Source: SIG653 sp964509125 (GTDB lineage: Bacteria > Bacillota > Clostridia > Oscillospirales > CAG-382). Taken from it: a stretch of DNA of 64,000 bases. Every line of letters starts with the position of its first letter. Position 1 is the stretch's first letter. Under the pieces are notes generated by a model that saw only the letters and a program-made list of their open reading frames with translations, had not been told where the DNA came from and made no database searches. This document shows positions 24,726 to 34,081 of the stretch, in pieces. The DNA lies in NCBI GenBank assembly GCA_964509125.1, contig CAZDVZ010000003.1, positions 1 to 64,000 of the forward strand, read 5' to 3'. Both the position numbers and the translations under genes were made by a program.

Positions 24726-27700
24726 TTATCCTCTTATTTTTCTTTTTTTCATTTCAAGAACTATTAGCGCAAAGGCAGACAAGGATGCCAAAACCGCAAA
24801 CAAAGCTGTTCCGGATCTATCACCCGTCTCTGCGGGAAGTTCGAATTCTGCTACGATATCTACCTTCTGATCAAGAACGTCCTCGGTTATTTTACCCGAA
24901 GCATTTTCCTTTATCTCTCCGTTATATGTGAGGGAGAGCAGGTTTGTCAACACTTCTTCGTATGCATCTACTGTATATGTGTCGCCCCAATTCAATTCAA
25001 ATTGGAAGGAAGTTCCGTTTTTAACTGTTACAATTCCATCGGTAACTTCAACAGCTTCGCCGTTAACGTAACATATACCCACATATGGGTTTTCGTTCAC
25101 TTTTACATACACATCAACACTTTGATCTTCAGCATCATTCGAAGATGTGTAGGTTACAGTTACTTTTCCAACGATCTTAATGTTCACAATAGCTTCGCCA
25201 TCATTTACAGCCACTATCTGATCGTTATCTTTAAGGAGTACAGCATATTCGGTTTCATCCACCTTATAGCCTTCAAGTCCCTTTGTTTCTTTAACAACGT
25301 AAACAGTACCTTCTGCACTCTTTACGGGAAGCGATATTGATGTTGCCATTCCGTTACCGTCTGTAACGATAGTTTCAACAAAAGCGCCGCTATGAGTGTA
25401 AATGGAAAATTCTACTCCCGCAAGAGGCGTTCCCTTATCATCGGTTTTGAGTAATGTGATTTTGCCTGTAGAATAATAGTTTATAACAGGAGTTGATGTA
25501 AGCTCTTTTACGCAGTTGTCTTCATCAAGAGAAACCGCCCATACATCGTATACAGGCACGAAAGGTGCAATAGCCTTTGTTTCCTTAACGTAATATATAC
25601 CGAGTTTAAGGTTTGTACTTATAGCTTTTCCGTCTGCACCCGTTGTCATAACTTCAACAACCTGTGTGCATTCTTTATCAGCATATACGGTAAATTCAAC
25701 GCCTGCAAGAGGTGTTCCGTCTTCGGATTGCTTTGTAAGAGAGATCTGTCCTCTCTTGAAGTAGTTTACAATTGCATTGCCTGCATTTATTTCAACTATT
25801 TGACCATCTGTCAAAAGCACCGCTTCGTACTTTGTTCCGTCAAGTCTGTATTCATCCAATGTGGCTGTTTCAACAACATAATATTTTGTGCCGTTAACGC
25901 CATCTTGAATGGTTTGGCTGCAAGTAACTACTTTTCCGTCCTCTCCTGTGTAAACTTTTGAGCTCTCTCTCATATTTTCATCGTAGATGGTGAACTCAAC
26001 GCCTGCTAAAGGTTTGCCTTCTTCATCTGTCTTGAAAATAGATATGCATCCCGACGCGCGGAAGTTTACGATAGGTCTATCAAAAACGGGAACGTACAGT
26101 ACGTCCTCTGATCCATCGCCTACGATCTCAACTGTATAGATATCCGGATTAATTACATATGATTTATCCGGGTTGTTTGTTTCTTTTACATAATATATAC
26201 CGAAAGGAAGAACTTCGCTTATTCCTTTTCCGTTTTCATCTGTAATGATGGTGCAAACAACATCTGTAAGTGCGTTATCTGAATATACGGTAAACTCAAC
26301 GCCTGCAAGAGGTGAGCCTGATTCGTTAACCTTTTCCAAAGTGAGATAACCCTCTTTGATCTTGTTAACAATGGGGTTGCCATCATTAAGCTCATAGATC
26401 TGGTTATCATCCTTGAGAACAGCGGTAAATATCTCTTCTCCCATATAAACATAATCGGGAGCGTGAACTTCTTTTACGGTAAATACATTTTCTTCGCCAA
26501 CAGAAATATTAAGTGCAGAAGATATAGCCTTACCGTTTTCATCGGTTGTAATCACCTCAACGGAGTTTCCGTTGGAATCATTGATTTCAAACTTAACGCC
26601 TTCCATCGGGTTGCCGTTGCTGTCAACCTTTTCAAGAGAGATATATGCGCCTGCTTTAATGTTATAAACTGTCTGTGTATATAACAGACCGTTTACGGAA
26701 AGGGAAAATTCGTAAACAGAATCGGAAACAATGTATGTTTTATCGGGGTTGGAAATTTCTTTTACAAAATATGTTCCCAATTTAAGATCGCTGCTTGTTG
26801 CAGAGCCTGAAATGTCCGTTGTCATGGTTTCCAAAAGCTGTGTGCAGTTTTTATCAGAATAAATTCCAAACACAACGCCTTCAAGCAACGCATCATTTTC
26901 GCCTTTTTTGGAAATTGCAATATTCGCTTTTTTGAAATAGTTTCGTATCACTCTTTCGCCTTCATCTGCCGCCAAACCGACAGGATTTTCAGGAGTGAGA
27001 GTTACTGCAAACACGTCTTCACGAAGAATATATTCTTCGGAAACCTTTGCTTCTGCAACATAATATGTAGTGGAAGCTCCATAAATTGTAAGGGCTTTTG
27101 TTTCTGCATATCCTTCTTCATTTGTTGTTATGGTATCTACCAATGTTTCAAGAGAAGCATCGGAGAACACGTTGAACACAACGCCTGAAAGAGCAAAACC
27201 GTCTTCGCCTACCTTGGTAAGAGTTACTTTACCTGTAACTCTGTTGTTTGTAATGTTCAAAATCACTTCGGGATTGCTGTCGCTGAGAGTTACTGTTTCC
27301 AAATAATCGGGAGTTTCAAATCCGGGGTTGGGGTTGGATACTTCGGTAACCGTATAATCGCCGTGGAGCAATTTTCCCGTGGTAGCAAATCCCGCACCGT
27401 CTGTGGTGATTACCATCTCAAAGTTTTCAGCCCCTGTAACGAGGAAAGCAACGCCTTCCAAAAGAACTCCGTCATCGGAAGTTTTTACTATTTTTATCTC
27501 GCCGTACTTCAAATAGTTGACAATGGCGTTATCTGTCAAGCTTACCGTCTTGCCCGAATGTTCATTTTTCAAAACTATACTGTAAACAGTACTGTCGAGA
27601 GTATAATTATCACCTGTTTTTGTTTCTTTTACGTAATATGTAACACTATTTGCATAAAGGTCAGATGACAACGCAGTTCCTTTATCGTTAGTCACCAATG

Positions 27701-30700
27701 TTTCAATGGCGTTTGTACATTCTTTATCGGCATATACAGTAAACTCCACGCCCGCAAGCGCCACTGTTGCTCCATCGATAGAAGTTTCGCCTTCTTTTGT
27801 GATTAAAATGTTTGCATACGGTTCTCCCGCCCAAATCATCCAGTTGGAGGTATTTTTGCCGTCGAGAGTTCCAAAAGCTCCGTTTTTAACAGTTGTGAAA
27901 ACTCGGTCACTTTCGTGAACTTCCGTAATTCCGTCAAGATTAAGTGCGCCTGTATCAAATGATGCGGTTTTAAACGATGCAAAGTTACGGTTGTGTCCCG
28001 TTCTTACGCCTTGCGAATTTTTATAGAAATAATCAGTAGTTGCAGTATCAATATTTGATCCCACATCTGAGCTTTCAAGGAAGGATGTAACATAAGTACC
28101 CGATTTTTTCTCGCCATTAACATAAAGTGCGCTGTCTCCGGTGATCGAACCATAAACAGTAAGAATAGCTGATACACTTGAGTTTTGAGCCGCCTCTTCT
28201 TCATCCGTTACAGTTCTTGCGGGGATGGCGATAAAGCTTCCGGTTTCTCCAACGAGAGATGAAGGCAATACGTTTGTTCCCGCGGTACTGTAAACGCCCT
28301 CTGCGCTAAACGCAGACCTAATCACCGCTTTGCCGGGTATATCAAGAGCGGAACCGTTACCAACGTACAATGCGGTAATACCTTCAAAGTATTCGCTATT
28401 GTCCCCTGTAAATGTAAGAGTGGAATTAATTACATTAACCTTTGAGAAATCGCTTATGGAATCCACATCGCCGCATTTTTCAAACACATTGCTTGCGCTT
28501 CCGCCAAAATCATTAAAGTTCAGAACATAAACACTGTCGCCGGTAAAATTGGAAACAATATCATTTTCAGAGGCGGGAGCTTTTGGCAAACCGTTTATTT
28601 CGCCCTCGATGCCAAAAATAAAATCATTTTCTGTTCCGCTTATATTAATTTCAACGGCTTCTGCAAATCCACTTTCACCGCCACCGTAAATATTGTTCAC
28701 AAATCCTGTATTTACTGTGATGGTTGCTTTTTTAGCATTGGCATTTTTGCCGGCACCGAATACGTCGCCGGAAATGACAGCATTTCCAACGAAGGAAACA
28801 TTTGTATTTCCCGACGCGCCGCTAACGCCGCCGCCGTATACAGAGCCTTTCACCGTGGAATCGTCTACAACAACGGTTGTATTGCCTGATGCGCCTGAGT
28901 TGCCACCGCCGTATACAGAGCCGCTTACAACACTGCCTTCATAAACACCCACTGTGGAAGATGTGCTGTTTGCATAAACGATGGTTGCTCCGTAATTTCC
29001 GCCAAATACGCTTCCATTAACTTTAGAGCCGTAAATGTAAGCAGAAGTCTCGCCGTACACGCCGCCATGTTGGCTTCCACCGTATACAGAGCCTTGGATC
29101 ACGGCATTTTCAACTTTAATTGTAGAGTTGCCTGTATTATATCCGTAATTTCCGCCTGCATAAACGTCATTCACAGAAACATTTCCGCTAATGGTAACAG
29201 TGGAATTAATAGCTTTTCCGTATTCGTTGGTTGTGTTTACTGAAGAAGCACCCTGACCGCCACCGTAAACATTGCCGCCTACGGATGCACTTTCTTTAAT
29301 TACTACATTGCTGTCTCCGTATATGCCTTTTCTAAGAGACCCGCCGTAAACATTTAAAGTAATTTTGGCTTTTCCGCCGATCGTAACATTTACCGTCTTT
29401 TTGTCGCCGCCTTCAAATCCTACACCCGAATTCGCCGCAAAAGCTCCGCCGTTAACGCTGCCTTGAACAATGGCATTGCCAAACACATTAATGTAAATGC
29501 CGGAATCCGTATTGCTTTTTGAATTGCTTCCGTAAATATGAGCATATTTACCCACAGAACTAAGAAGACTTGCATTACAGAAAACAGTAATAAAAATATC
29601 ACTATCGGATTCTGAATAATTGGAACAGTCGCCTATACCGTATACCGCTCCATGCTCGCCTGCATTAATAACAGCATCGCCGCAAACGGTAACGTATATT
29701 TCGCCCGAATAGGTTTCCGTGTTTCCGCTGCCGGTAACAGCCGCAGAAAGAGTTCCGCCGTTAATAATAACGTGACATCCTCCGTCAACCGTGCCTTCAC
29801 GTCCGCCGCCGAAAACAGAAACACTTTCCACTTCATCGAGGCCGCCGGAGGTTCCGTTAGCAATTGCATCTCCGTTTACTATAACATATGTACTTCCGCT
29901 AACATTTCCTCTTCTTGAGCCGCCTTGAAGTTGATAATATGTCCTTGCGGTTCCGCCCATATAAACATAAGTGTTCCCGCTTACCGTGCCGCCTTCTTCA
30001 TTACCGCCACGTATTATGTAATATTCTCCGCTGAGAACAATCAAATTAGTGTCACCATTAATATTTCGGGTTGCTGCTCCGCCATAAATACGGAATGCAT
30101 TGGGATATGTATAAGCATATCCATCAGGAATATTTGTTCCCCATGTACAGGTAATACCGGTGCCTAAAATAAGGTCATTTCCGTTAGCGTACATACGCTC
30201 CTTCATTGATGAGCCCGATTTAAACGTAATGTCCTTAAACATAAGAGGCCCGGAAACATAAAATCTATAGTTAAAATCCAAAACCGCGGAAGGGGTGTTT
30301 CCTTTAATAACTACCAATCCGCTATGATTGGGTTCCGTGAAATAAGAGTCGGAATAGTTGTCTCCCTGAGAGCCAACAACTGTATATGAAGGGTCATAAG
30401 AGGACGAATCAACGTAATACGCATAATAATCGTTTACAACAATGGTTCCGCTTCCGCCGTTGGCATTAATATACGCATAAGCCTCGGAAAGAGTAGAAAG
30501 TCCACCTGTTCCAACATATGCCACGGTTGTGCTTATTACATAAACCGTAATCTTGGGAACGGTATATGCGGCATAGTTTACATCTGTCAATTCTTTTGTA
30601 AGATAGTATTTATCCGTTTCAACTATTTCAGCCGTATAAACATTTTTCGTATTTATGGTTGAATAAGTTTTTGATGTGCCTCCATTTACCGTTTCAGAAG

Positions 30701-31271
30701 AAGACACCCATTTAACAGCTACAGAAGTTGTGGCAGTATCATCACCCACAAAAGCTTCTACCGTTGCCGGGAAGTTGACAGCCTCACCCGGCGTAACAGA
30801 CTTCACAATAAGGTCAGCGGAAATTTCCGTAAAACCTTTTATGCAATATTTCCCCGATTTTACCACAACCGTGGGAAGTTCCAATCCGTCTGTTAAAGCG
30901 CAAGGAACACAAGTGGATGACAATTTAAATGTGTATTCTGTTTCCGGCTGAGTTTTGTCGGAAATATCATCGCAATCCCAAACTGCATCAAAATAAACAT
31001 TTTTTGACACATTGTCCTTTTCCGCCTTAACGCCAATACGCTTGGGAAGTTCAATATCCGCTTTAGCAGTACCGGCATCCACAGAAATTACATCTGTGGG
31101 GACTCCCAAAAAGGAAGTGGCAATACCGTCGGTTTCTGCATTTGCAATATTGCCAAAAATACCGTCAAACACAAAACCGGACGTTAAAACAGTAGTGGCA
31201 AGCACAGAGAGCAACAGTACGACTGACAAAAACTTCTGAGCCGCCGAATACTTTAAGGTCTTCTCATTCAT
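24726..31271 (-). CDS. Giant cell-surface protein with beta-helix region and nine Cna-B/SpaA-like domains
   Basis: A 2181-residue exported protein. A signal peptide (residues 1-45, ending near NIANAETDG) is followed by about 250 residues of beta-sandwich-like sequence. A long Gly/Tyr/Val-rich repetitive region with recurring GSVYGG and NVYGG motifs comes next and looks like a right-handed parallel beta-helix. From about residue 1160 come nine prealbumin-like domains of roughly 95 residues, each with a Lys start (ISLTK-type), PLAGVEFTVY core, ADGKA turn, YYVKET strand and an Asn near the end (IVNY). Lys, Glu and Asn are where Cna-B folds form isopeptide bonds. The tail has PAETGD, a hydrophobic segment and KKRK, like a sortase signal. 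GGAG precedes the ATG. Probable adhesin; ligand unknown. Confidence 0.88.
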   Translation of the reverse strand: MNEKTLKYSAAQKFLSVVLLLSVLATTVLTSGFVFDGIFGNIANAETDGIATSFLGVPTDVISVDAGTAKADIELPKRIGVKAEKDNVSKNVYFDAVWDCDDISDKTQPETEYTFKLSSTCVPCALTDGLELPTVVVKSGKYCIKGFTEISADLIVKSVTPGEAVNFPATVEAFVGDDTATTSVAVKWVSSSETVNGGTSKTYSTINTKNVYTAEIVETDKYYLTKELTDVNYAAYTVPKITVYVISTTVAYVGTGGLSTLSEAYAYINANGGSGTIVVNDYYAYYVDSSSYDPSYTVVGSQGDNYSDSYFTEPNHSGLVVIKGNTPSAVLDFNYRFYVSGPLMFKDITFKSGSSMKERMYANGNDLILGTGITCTWGTNIPDGYAYTYPNAFRIYGGAATRNINGDTNLIVLSGEYYIIRGGNEEGGTVSGNTYVYMGGTARTYYQLQGGSRRGNVSGSTYVIVNGDAIANGTSGGLDEVESVSVFGGGREGTVDGGCHVIINGGTLSAAVTGSGNTETYSGEIYVTVCGDAVINAGEHGAVYGIGDCSNYSESDSDIFITVFCNASLLSSVGKYAHIYGSNSKSNTDSGIYINVFGNAIVQGSVNGGAFAANSGVGFEGGDKKTVNVTIGGKAKITLNVYGGSLRKGIYGDSNVVIKESASVGGNVYGGGQGASSVNTTNEYGKAINSTVTISGNVSVNDVYAGGNYGYNTGNSTIKVENAVIQGSVYGGSQHGGVYGETSAYIYGSKVNGSVFGGNYGATIVYANSTSSTVGVYEGSVVSGSVYGGGNSGASGNTTVVVDDSTVKGSVYGGGVSGASGNTNVSFVGNAVISGDVFGAGKNANAKKATITVNTGFVNNIYGGGESGFAEAVEINISGTENDFIFGIEGEINGLPKAPASENDIVSNFTGDSVYVLNFNDFGGSASNVFEKCGDVDSISDFSKVNVINSTLTFTGDNSEYFEGITALYVGNGSALDIPGKAVIRSAFSAEGVYSTAGTNVLPSSLVGETGSFIAIPARTVTDEEEAAQNSSVSAILTVYGSITGDSALYVNGEKKSGTYVTSFLESSDVGSNIDTATTDYFYKNSQGVRTGHNRNFASFKTASFDTGALNLDGITEVHESDRVFTTVKNGAFGTLDGKNTSNWMIWAGEPYANILITKEGETSIDGATVALAGVEFTVYADKECTNAIETLVTNDKGTALSSDLYANSVTYYVKETKTGDNYTLDSTVYSIVLKNEHSGKTVSLTDNAIVNYLKYGEIKIVKTSDDGVLLEGVAFLVTGAENFEMVITTDGAGFATTGKLLHGDYTVTEVSNPNPGFETPDYLETVTLSDSNPEVILNITNNRVTGKVTLTKVGEDGFALSGVVFNVFSDASLETLVDTITTNEEGYAETKALTIYGASTTYYVAEAKVSEEYILREDVFAVTLTPENPVGLAADEGERVIRNYFKKANIAISKKGENDALLEGVVFGIYSDKNCTQLLETMTTDISGSATSSDLKLGTYFVKEISNPDKTYIVSDSVYEFSLSVNGLLYTQTVYNIKAGAYISLEKVDSNGNPMEGVKFEINDSNGNSVEVITTDENGKAISSALNISVGEENVFTVKEVHAPDYVYMGEEIFTAVLKDDNQIYELNDGNPIVNKIKEGYLTLEKVNESGSPLAGVEFTVYSDNALTDVVCTIITDENGKGISEVLPFGIYYVKETNNPDKSYVINPDIYTVEIVGDGSEDVLYVPVFDRPIVNFRASGCISIFKTDEEGKPLAGVEFTIYDENMRESSKVYTGEDGKVVTCSQTIQDGVNGTKYYVVETATLDEYRLDGTKYEAVLLTDGQIVEINAGNAIVNYFKRGQISLTKQSEDGTPLAGVEFTVYADKECTQVVEVMTTGADGKAISTNLKLGIYYVKETKAIAPFVPVYDVWAVSLDEDNCVKELTSTPVINYYSTGKITLLKTDDKGTPLAGVEFSIYTHSGAFVETIVTDGNGMATSISLPVKSAEGTVYVVKETKGLEGYKVDETEYAVLLKDNDQIVAVNDGEAIVNIKIVGKVTVTYTSSNDAEDQSVDVYVKVNENPYVGICYVNGEAVEVTDGIVTVKNGTSFQFELNWGDTYTVDAYEEVLTNLLSLTYNGEIKENASGKITEDVLDQKVDIVAEFELPAETGDRSGTALFAVLASLSAFALIVLEMKKRKIRG

Positions 31272-31665
31272 TTTTCTTTCTCCTTTGCAATTTTACTATA
31301 TACTTTCGCTTGATAAAAGCGAGATATACCTGTTGATATTCTACCACAGTCAACGGTATTTGTCAACCGATTACGGAGAAAAAAGCCTGATTTGACCCCA
31401 AATTCGTCAAAAAAATAAGTTTTGATTTGTTTTAAAATATTATTTTATGCAATGTGCATTATACATATTTTTTCGGCAGACATATTTATAATTTCATAGC
31501 GCATTGCACAAGACGTTTTATTTGTTTTTCTACAAAAAAATTCTTTTAAAAGTTTTTTTAATTCTCTCCATTTTATGTTGAACTTGAAACCAACCATTTT
31601 TAGATCGGATTTGTTTGTAAGATAATTATACAGCATAAAAAAACAACCCTGTGTTTTTTATTTTC
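31272..31665. other. Gene-free AT-rich interval upstream of the giant surface protein
   Basis: About 390 bp hold no credible gene. The part next to 31271 is the 5' leader of the surface protein gene; I could not pick a convincing promoter by eye. The rest is low-complexity AT sequence. Confidence 0.5.
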
Positions 31666-31706
31666 AAAAAAAGCCAAGGCGGCGCACGCACCACCTTGGC
31701 TTTTTC
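31666..31706 (-). terminator. Terminator of the Hsp20 gene
   Basis: AAAAAGCCAAGG and CCTTGGCTTTTT flank a loop of about 16 nt (31667-31705), 12 bp after the Hsp20 stop. A- and T-runs on both sides allow bidirectional action. Confidence 0.8.
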
Positions 31707-31717
31707 CACATACCAAA

Positions 31718-32146
31718 TTATTTAATGTCAAGCTTTCTTGATTTTGGCTTTTCTTCCTTCTTTTTAGGAAGCTCCAGCGAAAGTATGCCGTCAACATAAG
31801 ACGCGGAAATGCTTTCTTCATCAACAGATGAAATATCAAAGCTTCTTACAAAAGCCCCATAAGCTCTTTCGCGATGAATCACTTCGCCGCTCTCACTCTT
31901 TTCTTCGTTTTCCTCGCCTCTTTCCGCAGAAATCGTAAGCTTGCCTTCGGATATCTCCACGTTAATATTTTCTCTTTTAAAGCCGGGCAATTCCGCTTCA
32001 AGCAAAAAGCTCTCTCCAAGATCTTTTATATCCGTCTTAAATCCAAAAGGCCTTGTGGCGGAAAACATTTCGCGTTCAAGCTTTTCAAACTCTCTGAAAG
32101 GATCAAATTCCCTTCTACCATGTGTATAAGGCATTAAATTAAACAT
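31718..32146 (-). CDS. Hsp20/alpha-crystallin small heat-shock protein
   Basis: A 142-residue ATP-independent holdase that keeps unfolding proteins soluble under stress. The alpha-crystallin domain spans roughly residues 38-140: GFKTDIKDLGESFLLEAELPGFKRENINVEISEGKLTISAERGEE, then AYGAFVRSFDISSVDEESISASYVDGILSLELPKKK. The N-terminal FDPFREFEKLEREMF is typical. ATG 32146 is chosen because AGGAGG lies 10 bases upstream; the longer frame adds nine unsupported residues. A CIRCE-like inverted repeat lies about 150 bp upstream. Confidence 0.93.
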   Translation of the reverse strand: MFNLMPYTHGRREFDPFREFEKLEREMFSATRPFGFKTDIKDLGESFLLEAELPGFKRENINVEISEGKLTISAERGEENEEKSESGEVIHRERAYGAFVRSFDISSVDEESISASYVDGILSLELPKKKEEKPKSRKLDIK

Positions 32147-32296
32147 AATATTTCCTCCTATTCTTAAGATCAAACTTATTTGACTTTAGCCTTTTTTATA
32201 TTTATTTTTAATTCAGTGATCACCTTTGGTTTACGGTTATATTATAACCCAAAATAATGAAAGATTATACTTCTTTTTATTTCCAAATTGTAAATT

Positions 32297-32323
32297 CTGG
32301 CACTCTCTGCGTTAGTGTGCTAA
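32297..32323. promoter_or_regulatory. CIRCE-like inverted repeat (possible HrcA site)
   Basis: CTGGCACTC, nine bases, GTGTGCTAA matches the CIRCE consensus TTAGCACTC-N9-GAGTGCTAA with three mismatches and the exact spacing. A perfect left half-site TTAGCACTC recurs at 32340-32348. Minus-strand TTACAA and TATAAT (18-bp spacer) just below it could be the Hsp20 promoter. HrcA control of Hsp20 is plausible but unproven. Confidence 0.45.
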
Positions 32324-32376
32324 TTATTAAGCTTGTTTTTTAGCACTCAGTTTTCCGCTTTGTGTTTTTTGGCACT

Positions 32377-32404
32377 TGATTTTTTTGAAGATGAAATATA
32401 TAAT
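32377..32404 (+). promoter_or_regulatory. Promoter of the small lipoprotein gene
   Basis: TTGATT (32377-32382) and TATAAT (32399-32404) have a 16-bp spacer and lie 27 bp before the ATG at 32432. Confidence 0.6.
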
Positions 32405-32431
32405 ACAAGTAAGATGAAAGGAGAATTATTT

Positions 32432-32773
32432 ATGAAACGATACATCTTTTTGATTTTGGCAATTGTTCTCTCCATAAATCTATCCGCCTGCGGAGGCAGC
32501 AAGAGCGGTTTGGAAAGCTACAGCGCATGGGAAACGGAAAAAGACGAAGACAACTCATTTATAAGATGGACTTTTTCGGACGGCACTCTAAAAATGTGCA
32601 CCGTTTTGGGAGGGGAAGAACTCTTGCCCCAAACATTTAATTATACGCTTAACGGGCGAAAGCTTTCCCTCACGGGAGACTACGCAACATTGGAATATAC
32701 GGTTTCGTTAAGCGGAGATACGTTGAAGGTAAACACAGGAGAGAAAAATTTGGTATTCCACGGAGTTGAATAA
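32432..32773 (+). CDS. Small predicted lipoprotein
   Basis: A 113-residue exported protein. The signal MKRYIFLILAIVLSINLSAC has lipobox LSAC. The remaining 90 or so residues look like a small beta-barrel or sandwich: WTFSDGTLKMCT, FNYTLNGRKLSLTGDYATLEYTVSLSGDTLKVNTGEKNLVF. This alternation of strand and turn resembles DUF5640-type lipocalin-like lipoproteins, but I am not certain of the family. AAAGGAG lies nine bases before the ATG; the longer frame from 32333 includes the promoter and is rejected. Confidence 0.78.
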   Translation: MKRYIFLILAIVLSINLSACGGSKSGLESYSAWETEKDEDNSFIRWTFSDGTLKMCTVLGGEELLPQTFNYTLNGRKLSLTGDYATLEYTVSLSGDTLKVNTGEKNLVFHGVE

Positions 32774-32776
32774 TGG

Positions 32777-32827
32777 AAAAAGATGCGCTTCACGCCTTTT
32801 TTGCAAAGGGAAGAGCATCTTTTTTTA
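32777..32827. terminator. Terminator between the lipoprotein and MFS genes
   Basis: AAAAAGATGCGCTTC pairs with GAAGAGCATCTTTTTTT (one bulge) around a 20-nt loop. It overlaps the last codons of the convergent MFS gene and can serve both strands. Confidence 0.7.
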
Positions 32828-34024
32828 TTGGTTTTCATATTTTTTCGCAATCATTATGCAAAGGGCAAAAGCCGTCAAAGAAGCGACCACCCACACAACG
32901 GTAACAGATCTCCAGCCGTAAGAAGTAGCCATGGATGCAAGGCCATATGTGGAAATTGCAGATCCCGCGTATACAGCGGAATTAAACACGCCGGACATTG
33001 TTGAGCTTTTTCCGTGCTTTGAAAAAAACCTTGGAATGGTGCAAGTTAGCATAAGGTTTACACCGTGAACGCACACCGTTATTAACGCCATTAGGAAAAC
33101 ATCCAACAATGGTGCTTTTGAAAAGCAGATAAAAAGCACAAAGCAAGCGGAAAGCGCCACAGCATAATACAATGCGGCGGCCTTCAATTCGTTTCCAATC
33201 CTTTCGCCTACACTCTTTAAAACTCCAAGGAACAAAGCGCACCCCAAAGGTAAAACAGCGCCGGTGAGTATGGAGGAAAAAGCTCCCATTCCGTACACTT
33301 CATTAATATATGTAGGCATCCACGCAGAAATTCCGTCGCGCATGAAACCCACCACGAGAGCAGAAAACAAAACAGGAATAACACCCATGGAAATCAAAAG
33401 TCCAACGGTTAATCGTGAACGGGATTTTGAAACAACATTTTCTTTTTCCGCAGTCATATTGTTATTGTGTGAAACCAAAGAAGAAGTCCTTGCATTCCAC
33501 CAAAAAGAGAACAAAAGAGAAATGCCGCCCGTTATGAAAAAGACCCACTTCCAATTTGAAACAGAAATGACAGCCGGCACAAACAGATATATGATAACTG
33601 TCGCCACATAAGATGCACGGCTAACGCTTACCACCATTTTAGCATATTCAGCGGCGCTGAAATGATCCACGAGCAATCTTACAAGAGGCGGCCATATAAG
33701 CGATTGAAAAACACCGTTTATGCACCATAACGGTATAATTACGTATATATTGGGCACAAGCCATATTATTAAGTTTACAACAGAGCTTCCCAAAAGGCCC
33801 CAAAATATGACCTTTTGAGGTTTAAATTTGTCACCAAAAATGCCGCTTATTATTTGAAAGATCCCATACGAGGCAAAACAACCTGTAAGTGCAAGTCCCG
33901 CCAAAGACTTGGAAACATCCAGATCCACAATTATCTCCGCAAGAGCGGCAGAATAATTTTGCCTTGTTAAATAGCTGAAAAAATACACAGCACAACACAG
34001 AAATTTAAGTTCTTTTGTTTTCAT
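32825..34024 (-). CDS. MFS transporter, organophosphate-antiporter-like
   Basis: A 399-residue integral membrane carrier with about 12 hydrophobic helices. The N-terminus (FFSYLTRQNYSAALAEIIVDLDVSKSLAGLALTGCFASYGIFQIISGIFGDKF) resembles the OPA branch of the major facilitator superfamily (GlpT/UhpT type), including the Arg of the SYLTRQNYS segment and the loop 2-3 motif GDKFKPQKV. WRSVTVVWV sits before the last helix. A phosphorylated-sugar or glycerol-phosphate substrate is suggested only by this resemblance. No Shine-Dalgarno is evident before the ATG. Confidence 0.82.
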   Translation of the reverse strand: MKTKELKFLCCAVYFFSYLTRQNYSAALAEIIVDLDVSKSLAGLALTGCFASYGIFQIISGIFGDKFKPQKVIFWGLLGSSVVNLIIWLVPNIYVIIPLWCINGVFQSLIWPPLVRLLVDHFSAAEYAKMVVSVSRASYVATVIIYLFVPAVISVSNWKWVFFITGGISLLFSFWWNARTSSLVSHNNNMTAEKENVVSKSRSRLTVGLLISMGVIPVLFSALVVGFMRDGISAWMPTYINEVYGMGAFSSILTGAVLPLGCALFLGVLKSVGERIGNELKAAALYYAVALSACFVLFICFSKAPLLDVFLMALITVCVHGVNLMLTCTIPRFFSKHGKSSTMSGVFNSAVYAGSAISTYGLASMATSYGWRSVTVVWVVASLTAFALCIMIAKKYENQ

Positions 34025-34032
34025 TATTTACC

Positions 34033-34068
34033 AAAATTACAGCTTTTGCGAATCTGCAAAAGCTGTAA
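34033..34068 (-). terminator. Hairpin between the LRR and MFS genes
   Basis: TTACAGCTTTTGC pairs perfectly with GCAAAAGCTGTAA (13 bp) around a 6-nt loop, 14 bp below the LRR gene stop. On the minus strand only ATTTT follows, so termination may be partial. Confidence 0.55.
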
Positions 34069-34081
34069 AAAATATATTATT

